A stretch of DNA of 64,000 nt from Enterobacter sp. 10-1 (GCA_002270295.1 NISF01000004.1:386924-450923), one strand, 5' to 3'; shown: positions 44,482 through 53,866, counted from the first letter of the stretch. Notes: generated by a model not told the origin, from the letters alone. Numbers and translations are program-made.

Positions 44482-45879
44482 ATGACCTTGTCGTCTGTAC
44501 TGACTACAAAAGATAAAATAGGTTACGGCCTCGGTGATATGGCCAGCGCGCTGGTGTGGCAAACCGCAACGCTGTTTCTGGCTTATTTTTATACCGATGT
44601 ATTTGGCCTGCCTGCCGCCATTATGGGCACCATGTTTTTAGTCGTGCGGGTAGTCGACGCGGTGGTCGATCCGTGCATCGGCGCGCTGGTGGATCGCACC
44701 CAAACCCGACACGGCCGGTTTCGTCCCTGGCTGCTGTGGTTTGCCATTCCCTTCGGCGCGAGCTGCATCATCACCTTCTACGTTCCTGATGTCGGCGAGA
44801 CGGCAAAAATCATTTATGCCTGCTTGACTTACACTCTTCTCAGCTTTATCTACTCGGCGATTAACGTCCCCTACTGCGCGATGCCGGGCGCCCTGACGAT
44901 GGACCCGCACGAACGCCACTCGCTGCAATCATGGCGCTTTGCGCTGTCGTTTGTCGGCGGACTGATCGTCACCGTGATTGCGCTGCCGCTGGTGGCTCAC
45001 CTTGGCGATGGTAACGCCCAGAAAGGCTACTTCTATGCGATGAGCCTGATGGGCCTGCTCGGAATTGTGCTTTTTTTCAGCTGCTTTTTCCTGACCCGCG
45101 AACGCTATACGCCGCAGAACGACGCCTCCGGGTCGCTAATAAAAGACCTCAAGCTGCTGGCCGCAAATAGCCAATGGCGCATTGTGTTCATCTTTAATAT
45201 TTTATTATTAACCGCCGTGGTTACCCGCGGCTCGGCGACGATGTATTACGTTAAGTATGTCATGCAGCGCCCCGAAATGGTGTTTACGTTTATTGTTTCC
45301 GGAATGATTGCCGCCCTGCTGGGGGCATTATTATCGGAACGGTTGCTCGGGAAATTCGATCGGGTGCGGGCGTATCAGTGGACAATTATTACCTTCGTAC
45401 TCTTCGCCTGCGCCATTTTCTTTATTCCGGCCAATCAGATCTGGCTGATATTTGGCCTGAACGTGGTCTTCAGCTTTATTCAGAACCTGACAACCCCGCT
45501 GCAGTGGACCATGTTTTCCGACGTCGTGGACTATGAAGAGCACCGCAGCGGACGCCGCCTCGATGGTCTGGTGTTCTCCACCGCGCTCTTCGCCATCAAG
45601 TTTGGCCTTGCGCTGGGCGGCGCCGTGGTGGGATGGGTGCTTGGATTTGTCGACTATATCCCGAATGCGGCAACCCAGTCGGCGGCGGTGCTCGGCACGA
45701 TCAATGCGCTGTTTTCCATCGTCCCCAGCGCGCTGTTTATCGCGATGGCGCTGCTGCTGATGCTCTACAAACTGAATAGCCGTACGGCGGACAGTATCGC
45801 CAGAGAACTGACCCGCAAGCGCGAAATGCGGACCCCCGAAGCCCCCGTGTCGGCGCCAGATTCAGCCCTACAGGAGTAA
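44482..45879 (+). CDS. GPH-family glycoside:cation symporter
   Basis: A 465-aa inner-membrane transporter of the glycoside-pentoside-hexuronide family (MelB, XynT/YagG, YicJ relatives) with about 12 transmembrane helices. Seen: N-terminal KIGYGLGDMASALVWQ, the conserved cation-site Asp in VVDAVVDPCIGALVDRTQTRHGRFRPW in parts, and DVVDYEEHRSGRR (about 351-363). The next gene, a GH3 glycosidase, starts 4 bases after its stop, so they form an operon. The likely cargo is a beta-glucoside or beta-xyloside oligomer. Exact sugar is not determinable. Confidence 0.9.
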   Translation: MTLSSVLTTKDKIGYGLGDMASALVWQTATLFLAYFYTDVFGLPAAIMGTMFLVVRVVDAVVDPCIGALVDRTQTRHGRFRPWLLWFAIPFGASCIITFYVPDVGETAKIIYACLTYTLLSFIYSAINVPYCAMPGALTMDPHERHSLQSWRFALSFVGGLIVTVIALPLVAHLGDGNAQKGYFYAMSLMGLLGIVLFFSCFFLTRERYTPQNDASGSLIKDLKLLAANSQWRIVFIFNILLLTAVVTRGSATMYYVKYVMQRPEMVFTFIVSGMIAALLGALLSERLLGKFDRVRAYQWTIITFVLFACAIFFIPANQIWLIFGLNVVFSFIQNLTTPLQWTMFSDVVDYEEHRSGRRLDGLVFSTALFAIKFGLALGGAVVGWVLGFVDYIPNAATQSAAVLGTINALFSIVPSALFIAMALLLMLYKLNSRTADSIARELTRKREMRTPEAPVSAPDSALQE

Positions 45880-45883
45880 TAAT

Positions 45884-48253
45884 ATGACCGTAATTTATAA
45901 GGATGCCAGCCGCCCGGTAGAGGAGCGCGTTGCGGATTTACTGTCGCGCATGACGCTGGAAGAGAAGTTTGCCCAGATGCACGGGTACTGGCTGGTGCTT
46001 GACGAAAACGGCGAGCACCGTGAACGCAGCGATATGAGCGATGAGTTTGCCGGCGTCAGCGAGCAGACCTCCCTCGCGGAGAGGCTGAAGCTGGGCGTCG
46101 GGCAAATCACCCGTCCGCTGGGCACCCACATCGTGGCGGCGGACAGCGGCGTGCGCGCCGCCAACCGGCTGCAGAAGATGCTGATGGAAGAGACGCGGCT
46201 AGGGATCCCGGCGCTGTTCCACGAAGAGTGCCTGGTGGGGCTACTGTGCAAAGAGGCGACCCTGTTCCCCTCGTCGCTAAACTATGGCTCGACGTGGGAT
46301 CCTGAGCTGGTGGCGCGGGCGGCGCGGGAAATCGGCGCCGAAGCGCGTTCGACCGGCTGCAAGCAGGGGCTTGCCCCGGTGCTGGACGTCTCTCGCGACG
46401 TGCGCTGGGGGCGTACGGAAGAGACCTTCGGCGAGGACCCGTGGCTGGTCGGCGTCATGGCCTGCGCCTACGTTGACGGGCTGCAGGGCGAAAAGCGCGA
46501 CGTGCTGGCAACGCTAAAACATTACGTCGGCCACTCTTTTAGCGAAGGCGCGCGCAACCATGCTCCGGTTCATCTCGGCTTTTGCGAACTTAACGACACC
46601 TTCCTGCTGCCGTTCGAGATGGCGGTGAAGCTGTCCAATGCCGGATCGGTGATGCCGGCGTATCACGATATCGATAACCAGCCGGGGCACAGCGACGGCT
46701 TCCTGCTCACCACGCTGCTGCGGCAACGCTGGGGATTCGACGGCATTATCGTCGCCGACTACGGCGGCGTTAGCCTGCTGCATCAGCATCACGGCATCTC
46801 GCACGATGCGGCGGAGTCGGCCGCGCTGGCGTTTAATGCGGGGCTTGACGTGGAGCTGCCAAAAGATGACTGCGCGCGTCACCTGGATGAAGCCCTCGAG
46901 CGCGGGCTGATCGCCGTCGAAAAGATTGACGAGATCGTGGCCCGCACGTTGACCGAGAAATTCCGTCTTGGGCTGTTCGAGCGGCCCTATACCGACGTAG
47001 CGGGGATCACGCTGCAGTCGGCCAGCGCCCGCCAGGCCGCGCGCGAGGTGGCGACGCGCTCGCTGACCCTGCTGGAAAATCGCGCCTGCCTGCCGCTGCA
47101 GGGAGAACCAAAGGTCGCGGTGGTCGGGCCTACCGCTGACGATCCGCTGGCGCTGCTCAGCGGCTACAGCTTCCCGGTGCATCTGATTATCAGCGATATG
47201 CTGGAAGAGGTCTCGCAGGTGACGACCCCGCTGGCGGCGCTGCGCCACTATCTTGGAGACCGGCGCGTCAGCTATGCCAAAGGGTGCCACATTATTGAAC
47301 AGCGCATGGCGGGCGCGCCGGTATTCCCCGGCGACAGCGGCGGTAAGCCGATGCAGCAATCGCCGGTCTCGTTCGACACCAGCCTGATTCCGGCTGCGGT
47401 AAGAGCGGCCGAGGAGAGCGATGTGGTGGTGGCCTGCGTGGGCGACCTTGCCGGCTTGTTCCAGAGCGGCACCGTGGGCGAAGGCTCCGATACCGACAGC
47501 CTGAATCTGCCTGGCGTGCAGCAGCGGCTGCTGGAGGCGCTGGTGGCAACCGGGAAGCCGGTTATTGTGGTGATGACCGGCGGGCGGCCCTATAACCTGC
47601 AGGGGCTGGAAGAGAAAGTTGCGGCCCTGCTGATGGCATGGGCTCCGGGGCAGGAGGGCGGTTGGGCGATCGCCGACGTGCTGACGGGGCGAGAGGAGCC
47701 GCAGGGGCGGCTGGTGGTCAGCGTGCCGAAAAGCGCGGGCGCGATGCCCTATTATTACAACCACAAGCTGAAAAGCGGCGGTACGCCGTTCGCCTTCCAC
47801 TTTGGCTCCCGCTACCCGTTCGGCTACGGGCAAAGCTGGACGACCTTCAGGTATGGCGAGCCGCAGCTGCTGGCGTCACAGGTGGCAATGGAGGGGGAGA
47901 TTGCCCTCCAGGTGACGATCCGCAACGACGGCGAGCGTCGCGGCAGCGAGGTGGTGCAGCTCTACGTGCGCGATAAGGTCGCCTCGATGGTGCGTCCGGT
48001 TCAGGAGCTTAAAGCCTTCCGGCGGGTGACGCTGGATCCGGGAGAAACGGCGACGCTGACCTTCTATCTGCCGGTCGATATGCTTAACTTTACCCGCCGT
48101 GACGGGCAGCGCATCGTTGAACCCGGTGAGTTTGTGCTCCAGGTCGGCGCATCTTCTGCTGATATCCGCGGGACGGCAACCGTGACGGTAAAAGGCGAGG
48201 TTCGTGAGCTGGCGCAGAGGTGGCGAATGATGAGCCGCTGCGAGGTGAGTTGA
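45884..48253 (+). CDS. Glycoside hydrolase family 3 (beta-glucosidase/beta-xylosidase)
   Basis: A 789-aa cytosolic enzyme (no signal peptide). The GH3 N domain (about 15-360) carries the KHYVGH and RWGRTEETFGEDP substrate-binding segments and a putative nucleophile Asp292 in IIVADYGGV. The C domain (about 400-620) and a fibronectin III-like domain (about 690-770, VTIRNDGERRGSEVVQLYV) follow. Nucleophile context VADYGG differs from the usual VSDW/VSDY of BglX, so it is not BglX. It likely hydrolyses the sugar imported by the upstream symporter. The stop codon is one base from the end of rprA on the other strand. Confidence 0.9.
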   Translation: MTVIYKDASRPVEERVADLLSRMTLEEKFAQMHGYWLVLDENGEHRERSDMSDEFAGVSEQTSLAERLKLGVGQITRPLGTHIVAADSGVRAANRLQKMLMEETRLGIPALFHEECLVGLLCKEATLFPSSLNYGSTWDPELVARAAREIGAEARSTGCKQGLAPVLDVSRDVRWGRTEETFGEDPWLVGVMACAYVDGLQGEKRDVLATLKHYVGHSFSEGARNHAPVHLGFCELNDTFLLPFEMAVKLSNAGSVMPAYHDIDNQPGHSDGFLLTTLLRQRWGFDGIIVADYGGVSLLHQHHGISHDAAESAALAFNAGLDVELPKDDCARHLDEALERGLIAVEKIDEIVARTLTEKFRLGLFERPYTDVAGITLQSASARQAAREVATRSLTLLENRACLPLQGEPKVAVVGPTADDPLALLSGYSFPVHLIISDMLEEVSQVTTPLAALRHYLGDRRVSYAKGCHIIEQRMAGAPVFPGDSGGKPMQQSPVSFDTSLIPAAVRAAEESDVVVACVGDLAGLFQSGTVGEGSDTDSLNLPGVQQRLLEALVATGKPVIVVMTGGRPYNLQGLEEKVAALLMAWAPGQEGGWAIADVLTGREEPQGRLVVSVPKSAGAMPYYYNHKLKSGGTPFAFHFGSRYPFGYGQSWTTFRYGEPQLLASQVAMEGEIALQVTIRNDGERRGSEVVQLYVRDKVASMVRPVQELKAFRRVTLDPGETATLTFYLPVDMLNFTRRDGQRIVEPGEFVLQVGASSADIRGTATVTVKGEVRELAQRWRMMSRCEVS

Positions 48254-48254
48254 T

Positions 48255-48360
48255 AAAAAAATGCCCATCGTGGGAGATGGGCAAAGACTACACACAGCAA
48301 TTCGTTGTTTCACTCAGGGGATTTCCATGCTTATAAATCAATGTGTTGATTTATAACCGT
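48255..48360 (-). ncRNA. rprA: Small RNA RprA
   Basis: A 106-base sRNA that, with Hfq, activates rpoS translation and regulates csgD, ydaM and ricI in E. coli/Salmonella. The 5' stem-loop ACGGTTATAAATCAACACAT... matches E. coli RprA, as do the GAAATCCCCTGAGTGAAACAACG segment in parts and the terminator TGCCCATCTCCCACGATGGGCA followed by a T-run. As in E. coli it lies next to ydiK. Recognised from memory. Confidence 0.95.
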
Positions 48361-48366
48361 GCTCAT

Positions 48367-48410
48367 ATAGTAGCCACAGGGATTTTTTGCGTCGATCGGA
48401 TTCCTCTCAA
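48367..48410 (-). promoter_or_regulatory. rprA promoter with RcsB-type box
   Basis: Minus-strand -10 TACTAT (48367-48372) lies 6 bases before the RNA start. An RcsB-like box TTGAGAGGAATCCGA (48396-48410) lies at about -36 to -50. In E. coli the Rcs envelope-stress system activates rprA. Confidence 0.82.
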
Positions 48411-48504
48411 TAGTTAAATTGAGGTGAAGAATAAGCGTGGGATATGTAGCGAAAGCTATGGTTGAAGCGCCTGACAGGCACCAATGCATAAGGTTTATTT
48501 ATGA

Positions 48505-48533
48505 TTAAGGCGGGTTTCCCCGCCTTAATTTTT
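48505..48533 (+). terminator. Plus-strand terminator downstream of the GH3 operon and rprA
   Basis: Perfect 10-base arms TTAAGGCGGG and CCCGCCTTAA, loop TTTC, then TTTTT on plus. This is the first plus-strand intrinsic terminator after the GH3 gene. On minus it lies just beyond the ydiK stop with a weaker U-tract. Confidence 0.8.
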
Positions 48534-48545
48534 GTGCTGCCGGCG

Positions 48546-49670
48546 TTACTCGCCGCTTTTGATATTGCCGGCATTAAGCTCGGTGAGCTCGGCCAGCACC
48601 TGATCGGGATCTTTCGGCGGCGGCGGAACTTCATGCACCCAGGCGTCGTACAGTCGCCATGACACGGCGAGCAGGACCGGGCCGATAAACAGGCCAATCA
48701 TGCCAAAGGCAATCAGGCCGCCGATAACGCCGGAGAGGATCAGGATCATCGGCAGATCGGCGCCCATGCGGATGAGCACCGGACGGATGACGTTATCCAT
48801 TGTCCCCACCACGCAGCTCCACACCAGCAGCACGGTACCCCAGGTGGTATCTCCGCTGTAGTACAGCCAGATAATGGAGGGGATGAGCACAATCAATGGC
48901 CCCAGTTGAACGAGGCAGGTGAAGATCATTACCACGGTCAGCAGCGCGGCGTAAGGCACGCCGGTTACCGCCAGGCCGATGCCGCCCAGCACCGCCTGAG
49001 TCAGCGCGGTAACCACGACGCCCAGCGCCACGGCGCGAATCGCCTGGCCTGCCAGCAGCACCGCGGCATCGCCGCGTTTTGCCGCCAGCCGGGTGGCGAA
49101 ATAGCGGAAACCATAGGCTACCTTTTCACCCTGCCAGTACAGCAGGGCGCTGAACAGCAGCATCAGCCCGCAGTAGACCAGCAGTTTGCCAATGTGCGCC
49201 GCCTGCCCGACAAACCAGGTGGTGGTGGTGCCGATATAGGGCCGGATTTTGGCCATGATCGCCGCGCCCCCCATATCCAGCAGGCCATGCCACGCGGAGT
49301 AGAGCTTGTCGCCAATCAGCGGGATGCTGTTGAGCCAGGCGAAATCCGGCAGGCTCACGCTACCGGTGGTGAACATTTTAATCAGCGGCGCGCTGTTATC
49401 GACCAGGCTGTTGACCAGCAGCGCGATCGGGATAACGAACAGTAAGAATAACAGCAGGGTCATTACCAGCACCGCGAGGGCGCGTTTGCCAAACAGCAGC
49501 CGCTGCAGGCGCAGTAGTACCGGCCAGGTTGCAATGACCACGGTGCCTGCCCAGGCAAAAGACAGGATAAAGGGCTGTACGATCCACAGGCAGGAAACAA
49601 TAATCAGGGACAAAAACAGCACCGATAGCAGAACCTGCGGTATATCCCGGGGCTGACGCTCGTTAATCAT
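48546..49670 (-). CDS. ydiK: AI-2E/YdiK family transporter
   Basis: A 374-aa inner-membrane protein of the AI-2 exporter (UPF0118/PerM) family with about 7-8 transmembrane helices. A paired N-terminal helix segment (about 12-80) and a long amphipathic insert (about 95-150) are seen. The C-terminal family motif region includes VQLGPLIVLIPSIIWL and GGLIAFGMIGLFIGPVLLA. It matches E. coli YdiK, whose substrate is unknown. Divergent from ydiJ. Confidence 0.94.
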   Translation of the reverse strand: MINERQPRDIPQVLLSVLFLSLIIVSCLWIVQPFILSFAWAGTVVIATWPVLLRLQRLLFGKRALAVLVMTLLLFLLFVIPIALLVNSLVDNSAPLIKMFTTGSVSLPDFAWLNSIPLIGDKLYSAWHGLLDMGGAAIMAKIRPYIGTTTTWFVGQAAHIGKLLVYCGLMLLFSALLYWQGEKVAYGFRYFATRLAAKRGDAAVLLAGQAIRAVALGVVVTALTQAVLGGIGLAVTGVPYAALLTVVMIFTCLVQLGPLIVLIPSIIWLYYSGDTTWGTVLLVWSCVVGTMDNVIRPVLIRMGADLPMILILSGVIGGLIAFGMIGLFIGPVLLAVSWRLYDAWVHEVPPPPKDPDQVLAELTELNAGNIKSGE

Positions 49671-49993
49671 AGAGAAAATTTACCTTTCCAGTGGCGCCAA
49701 AAGGCTGACGCAGCGTAATTCCATATACGGATAATAATACCAATAATTTAACCCGCCTGATTCTGCACATAAATCTGGTGGGCGCATATGAAAAAAATGT
49801 GATAAAAAGTTGACTGCACTACGCAATCGTTTAGTTACCTATACACAAAATCATCCAGGATACCTCGAACCGGCAGGTGAAAGCTCGCGGCGTTTGCCTA
49901 AGTCAGCGATCGGCGCAGCGGAAGCGGCTGACGGAAAGCGCTCCGAAGGATGAAGTTTTTACAACACAACATAGTCAGGCAGGGTCAAGCGTT
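49671..49993. promoter_or_regulatory. ydiK-ydiJ divergent intergenic region
   Basis: 323 bases containing divergent promoters. The ydiJ frame is open upstream to 49877, but that part is not conserved. The left half is AT-rich. Nothing else recognised. Confidence 0.4.
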
Positions 49994-52900
49994 ATGATCC
50001 CACAAATTTCTCAAGCACCAGGCGTCGTTCAGCTGGTATTGAATTTTTTGCAGGTACTGGAGCAACAAGGTTTTACCGGCGATACCGCCACCAGCTATGC
50101 CGACAGGCTAACGATGGCGACGGACAACAGCATCTATCAGCTATTGCCGGACGCGATTTTATTCCCCCGTTCCACGGCGGACGTCGCGCTGCTGGCAAGA
50201 GTGGCGGCGGATGAGCGTTTCAAAACGCTGGTCTTTACGCCACGCGGCGGCGGCACCGGCACCAACGGCCAGTCGTTGAACGCGGGGATTGTTGTTGATA
50301 TGTCCCGCTATATGAACCGCATTATCGAAATTAACCCGGAAGAAGGCTGGGTGCGGGTCGAAGCCGGGGTTATTAAAGATCAGCTCAACCAATATCTTAA
50401 GCCGTACGGCTACTTTTTTGCGCCGGAGCTGTCAACCAGCAACCGCGCTACGCTCGGCGGAATGATCAATACCGATGCCTCCGGCCAGGGGTCGCTGGTG
50501 TACGGTAAAACCTCCGATCATGTGCTGGGCGTGCGCTCGGTCCTGATGGGGGGCGATATTCTGGACACCCAGGCCATTCCCGCGGCCCTGGCAGAAACTC
50601 TGGCAAACGAGCAGTCGGCAATCGGGCGCATTTACCGCACCGTCTACCAGCGCTGTAAAGAGCAGCGCCAGCTGATTATCGATAAATTCCCTAAGCTTAA
50701 CCGCTTCCTGACCGGCTACGATCTGCGCCACGTCTTTAATGACGATCTGAGCGAATTCGATCTCACCCGGATATTAACCGGTTCGGAAGGCACGCTGGCG
50801 TTTATTACCGAAGCGCGTCTCGATATTACCCGGCTGCCGAAGGTGCGTCGGCTGGTGAACGTTAAGTATGATTCGTTTGATTCCGCGCTGCGCAATGCGC
50901 CGTTTATGGTGGCGGCAAATGCGTTGTCGGTGGAAACCGTCGACTCGAAGGTGCTTAACCTCGCGCGCGAAGATATCGTCTGGCACTCCGTCAGCGAACT
51001 GATCGCCGACGTGCCGGATAAAGAGATGCTGGGGCTGAACATCGTCGAGTTTTCCGGCGATGACGTCGAGCTGATTGACGGCCAGGTGGCTTCCCTGTGC
51101 CAGCGGCTGGATCGGCTGATCGCCCAGGGTGAAGCCGGCGTCATCGGCTGGCAGGTGTGCGGCGAGCTGGACGGCGTTGAGCGTATCTACGCGATGCGTA
51201 AAAAGGCGGTAGGGCTGCTGGGTAACGCGAAGGGGGCGGCTAAACCGATTCCTTTTGCCGAAGATACCTGCGTGCCGCCGGAACATCTGGCGGATTACAT
51301 CGTTGAGTTTCGCGCGCTGCTGGACGCCCACGGCCTGAGCTACGGCATGTTTGGCCACGTCGATGCCGGGGTGCTGCACGTGCGCCCGGCGCTGGATATG
51401 TGCGATCCTCAGCAGGAAGTGCTGATGAAGCGGATCTCCGATGAAGTGGTCGCGCTGACGGCCAAATACGGCGGCCTGCTGTGGGGGGAGCACGGGAAGG
51501 GGTTCCGCGCCGAGTACAGCCCGGCGTTCTTTGGCGATGAGCTGTACCGCGAGCTGCGGAAAGTGAAGGCGGCATTTGACCCGGATAACCGCCTTAACCC
51601 CGGGAAAATTTGCCCGCCGGAAGGCGTCGATGCGCCGATGATGAAAGTGGACGCGGTGAAGCGCGGCACCTACGACCGTCAGATCCCTATCGCCGTACGC
51701 AGCTCATGGCGCGGGGCGATGGAGTGTAACGGTAACGGCCTGTGCTTTAACTTTGATGTTAAGAGCCCCATGTGCCCGTCAATGAAGGTGAGCAATCATC
51801 GCATCCATTCGCCGAAAGGCCGGGCAACGCTGGTGCGCGAGTGGCTGCGTCTGCTGGCCGATCGCGGTATCGATCCCAATCAGCTGGAGAGCCAGCTGGC
51901 GGAAAAACGCGCCAGCCTGCGCGAACTGATCGAGCGTACCCGCAACAGCTGGCACGCGCGCAAGGGCGAGTATGACTTCTCGCATGAGGTCAAAGAGGCG
52001 ATGTCCGGCTGTCTGGCCTGTAAAGCCTGCTCCACCCAGTGTCCGATTAAGATTGACGTTCCGGAGTTCCGTTCACGCTTCCTGCAGCTTTACCACAGCC
52101 GCTATCTGCGCCCGGTTCGCGACCATCTGGTGGCGACGGTGGAGTCCTACGCGCCGCTGATGGCGCAGGCGCCGAAAACCTTTAACTTCTTTATTAACCA
52201 GCCGTGGATGCGCAAGCTGTCGGAGAAGCACATCGGGATGGTGGATTTACCGCTGCTCTCCACGCCGTCGCTGAAGCAGCAAATGGTCGGCCACCGTTCG
52301 GCGAATATGACGCTGGAACAGCTTGAAACGCTGAGCGCCGAGCAAAAGGCGAAAATGGTGCTGGTGGTGCAGGATCCGTTCACCAGCTACTACGATGCGC
52401 AGGTGGTGGCTGATTTCATCCGTCTGGTGGAAAAGGTCGGCTATCAGCCGGTGCTGCTGCCGTTTTCGCCAAACGGTAAGGCGCAGCATATTAAAGGCTT
52501 CCTGTCGCGTTTCGCCCGTACGGCGCAGAAAACGGCGGACTTCCTCAACCGGATGGCGCAGCTCGGGATCCCGATGGTCGGCGTCGATCCGGCCCTGGTG
52601 CTGTGCTACCGCGATGAATACAACCAGACGCTGGGCGACAAGCGCGGCGACTTCCGCGTGATGCTGGTACATGAATGGCTGCCGCAGGCGCTGCCTGAAA
52701 GCGCGGTGCAGGATAACGGCGGCGAGGCGTGGTATCTGTTTGGTCACTGCACTGAGGTCACGGCGCTCCCGGCCGCGCCGAAGCAGTGGGCTGAAATCTT
52801 TGCGCGCTTTGGCGCGAAGCTGGAAAACGTCAGCGTGGGCTGCTGCGGCATGGCCGGAACCTACGGCCATGAGGTTAAAAACCATGCCAACTCGTTGGCG

Positions 52901-53050
52901 ATTTACGCGCTTTCCTGGCAACAGGCGATGCAGCGTTTGCCGCGCAACCGCTGCCTGGTGACCGGCTATTCCTGTCGTAGCCAGGTTAAGCGTATTGAAG
53001 GCAGCGGCGTACGTCACCCGCTGCAGGCGCTGCTGGAGATTATTGGATGA
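49994..53050 (+). CDS. ydiJ: D-2-hydroxyglutarate dehydrogenase YdiJ
   Basis: A 1018-aa FAD and Fe-S flavoprotein, the same length as E. coli YdiJ, reported to oxidise D-2-hydroxyglutarate. The FAD-binding PCMH domain (about 40-260) has PRGGGTGTNGQ and ELSTSNRATLGGMINTDASG. The FAD-oxidase C domain (about 280-600) has GHVDAGVLHVRP. The ferredoxin segment has CLACKACSTQCP (about 672-683), and the C-terminal CCG-like domain has VSVGCCGMAGTYGHE. I chose the ATG at 49994 (MIPQISQAPGVVQ), as in E. coli. It overlaps menI by 4 bases. Confidence 0.97.
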   Translation: MIPQISQAPGVVQLVLNFLQVLEQQGFTGDTATSYADRLTMATDNSIYQLLPDAILFPRSTADVALLARVAADERFKTLVFTPRGGGTGTNGQSLNAGIVVDMSRYMNRIIEINPEEGWVRVEAGVIKDQLNQYLKPYGYFFAPELSTSNRATLGGMINTDASGQGSLVYGKTSDHVLGVRSVLMGGDILDTQAIPAALAETLANEQSAIGRIYRTVYQRCKEQRQLIIDKFPKLNRFLTGYDLRHVFNDDLSEFDLTRILTGSEGTLAFITEARLDITRLPKVRRLVNVKYDSFDSALRNAPFMVAANALSVETVDSKVLNLAREDIVWHSVSELIADVPDKEMLGLNIVEFSGDDVELIDGQVASLCQRLDRLIAQGEAGVIGWQVCGELDGVERIYAMRKKAVGLLGNAKGAAKPIPFAEDTCVPPEHLADYIVEFRALLDAHGLSYGMFGHVDAGVLHVRPALDMCDPQQEVLMKRISDEVVALTAKYGGLLWGEHGKGFRAEYSPAFFGDELYRELRKVKAAFDPDNRLNPGKICPPEGVDAPMMKVDAVKRGTYDRQIPIAVRSSWRGAMECNGNGLCFNFDVKSPMCPSMKVSNHRIHSPKGRATLVREWLRLLADRGIDPNQLESQLAEKRASLRELIERTRNSWHARKGEYDFSHEVKEAMSGCLACKACSTQCPIKIDVPEFRSRFLQLYHSRYLRPVRDHLVATVESYAPLMAQAPKTFNFFINQPWMRKLSEKHIGMVDLPLLSTPSLKQQMVGHRSANMTLEQLETLSAEQKAKMVLVVQDPFTSYYDAQVVADFIRLVEKVGYQPVLLPFSPNGKAQHIKGFLSRFARTAQKTADFLNRMAQLGIPMVGVDPALVLCYRDEYNQTLGDKRGDFRVMLVHEWLPQALPESAVQDNGGEAWYLFGHCTEVTALPAAPKQWAEIFARFGAKLENVSVGCCGMAGTYGHEVKNHANSLAIYALSWQQAMQRLPRNRCLVTGYSCRSQVKRIEGSGVRHPLQALLEIIG

Positions 53051-53457
53051 TTTGGAAACGTCAGACAACGCTGGAACAGCTCAACGCTATGGGCGAGGGC
53101 AATATGGTTGGTCTGCTGGATATCCGCTTCGATGTGTTTACCGATGACACCCTTGAAGCTACGATGCCGGTAGACAGCCGAACCCATCAGCCGTTTGGCC
53201 TGCTGCACGGCGGCGCGTCGGTGGTGCTGGCCGAAACGCTGGGTTCGGTTGCCGGCTACTTATGCAGCGAAGGCGAACAAAAGGTGGTGGGGCTTGAGGT
53301 TAACGCTAACCATATCCGCTCGGTTCGCGACGGTCGGGTTCGTGGCGTCTGCAAGGCCCTGCACGTCGGCTCGCGCCATCAGGTGTGGCAGATTGAAATA
53401 TCCGATGAGCAGGGGCGTCTGTGCTGCTCATCGCGGCTCACTACGGCGGTGGTTTAA
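53047..53457 (+). CDS. menI: 1,4-dihydroxy-2-naphthoyl-CoA hydrolase MenI (YdiI)
   Basis: A 136-aa hotdog-fold thioesterase that releases DHNA from DHNA-CoA in menaquinone synthesis. The active-site region HQPFGLLHGGASVVLAETLGS has the catalytic Glu about residue 63. The AATGA-type overlap with ydiJ suggests translational coupling. A strong palindrome follows. Confidence 0.96.
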   Translation: MIWKRQTTLEQLNAMGEGNMVGLLDIRFDVFTDDTLEATMPVDSRTHQPFGLLHGGASVVLAETLGSVAGYLCSEGEQKVVGLEVNANHIRSVRDGRVRGVCKALHVGSRHQVWQIEISDEQGRLCCSSRLTTAVV

Positions 53458-53482
53458 GACCGAGATCGTTGCCTGAAGTGAT

Positions 53483-53508
53483 ATATGGGGGAAATTTTTC
53501 CCCCATAT
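53483..53508. terminator. Convergent terminator between menI and the DUF1508 gene
   Basis: 12-base arms ATATGGGGGAAA and TTTCCCCCATAT with a 2-base loop. Short A/T tails on each side allow bidirectional use. Confidence 0.65.
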
Positions 53509-53511
53509 TGT

Positions 53512-53700
53512 TTATAGCGTTTCATCCTTAATTATTTCACTCGGGCCATTCTTCTGCACCGAGGCAATTCCTTTTTTCGCCGCATCCTTCGAGGAATACA
53601 TTTCACTGGTGGCAATGGTTTCGTGGTTATCGGCCTTCAGTAAGAAATACCAAGGTTGGGACACGCTCTTCTCTGACTTCTTAATGACGTAATACCCCAT
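53512..53700 (-). CDS. DUF1508 (YegP-type) small protein
   Basis: A 62-aa single-repeat YegP-family protein. The unit reads GYYVIKKSEKSVSQPWYF...LLKADNHETIATSEMYSS...AAKKGIASVQKNG, a beta-beta-beta-alpha fold. E. coli YegP has two such repeats (about 110 aa), so this is the single-unit version. Function unknown; DUF1508 proteins are small and stress-associated in some species. GGGGTAAAAG precedes the start. Its conserved pattern supports a real gene. Confidence 0.85.
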   Translation of the reverse strand: MGYYVIKKSEKSVSQPWYFLLKADNHETIATSEMYSSKDAAKKGIASVQKNGPSEIIKDETL

Positions 53701-53866
53701 CTTTTACCCCTTTTCACGTTAACAGCTCCCCATGATATGTAGACCATGACGGCTTGTGCGGCAAGTAATCATCTAATAAATATATAATTCATTATTCATT
53801 CGTTCTGTGTATGCTATTATTTAGTCACTATGCACTTGCAGAGCAACAAAGAGGACGGAGTTAACC

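Noticed and set aside
46514-47833. 439-codon minus-strand frame opposite the GH3 gene
   Set aside because: Mirror frame in GC-rich coding DNA; rich in Arg/His/Gln without motif. GH3 domains on plus are intact.
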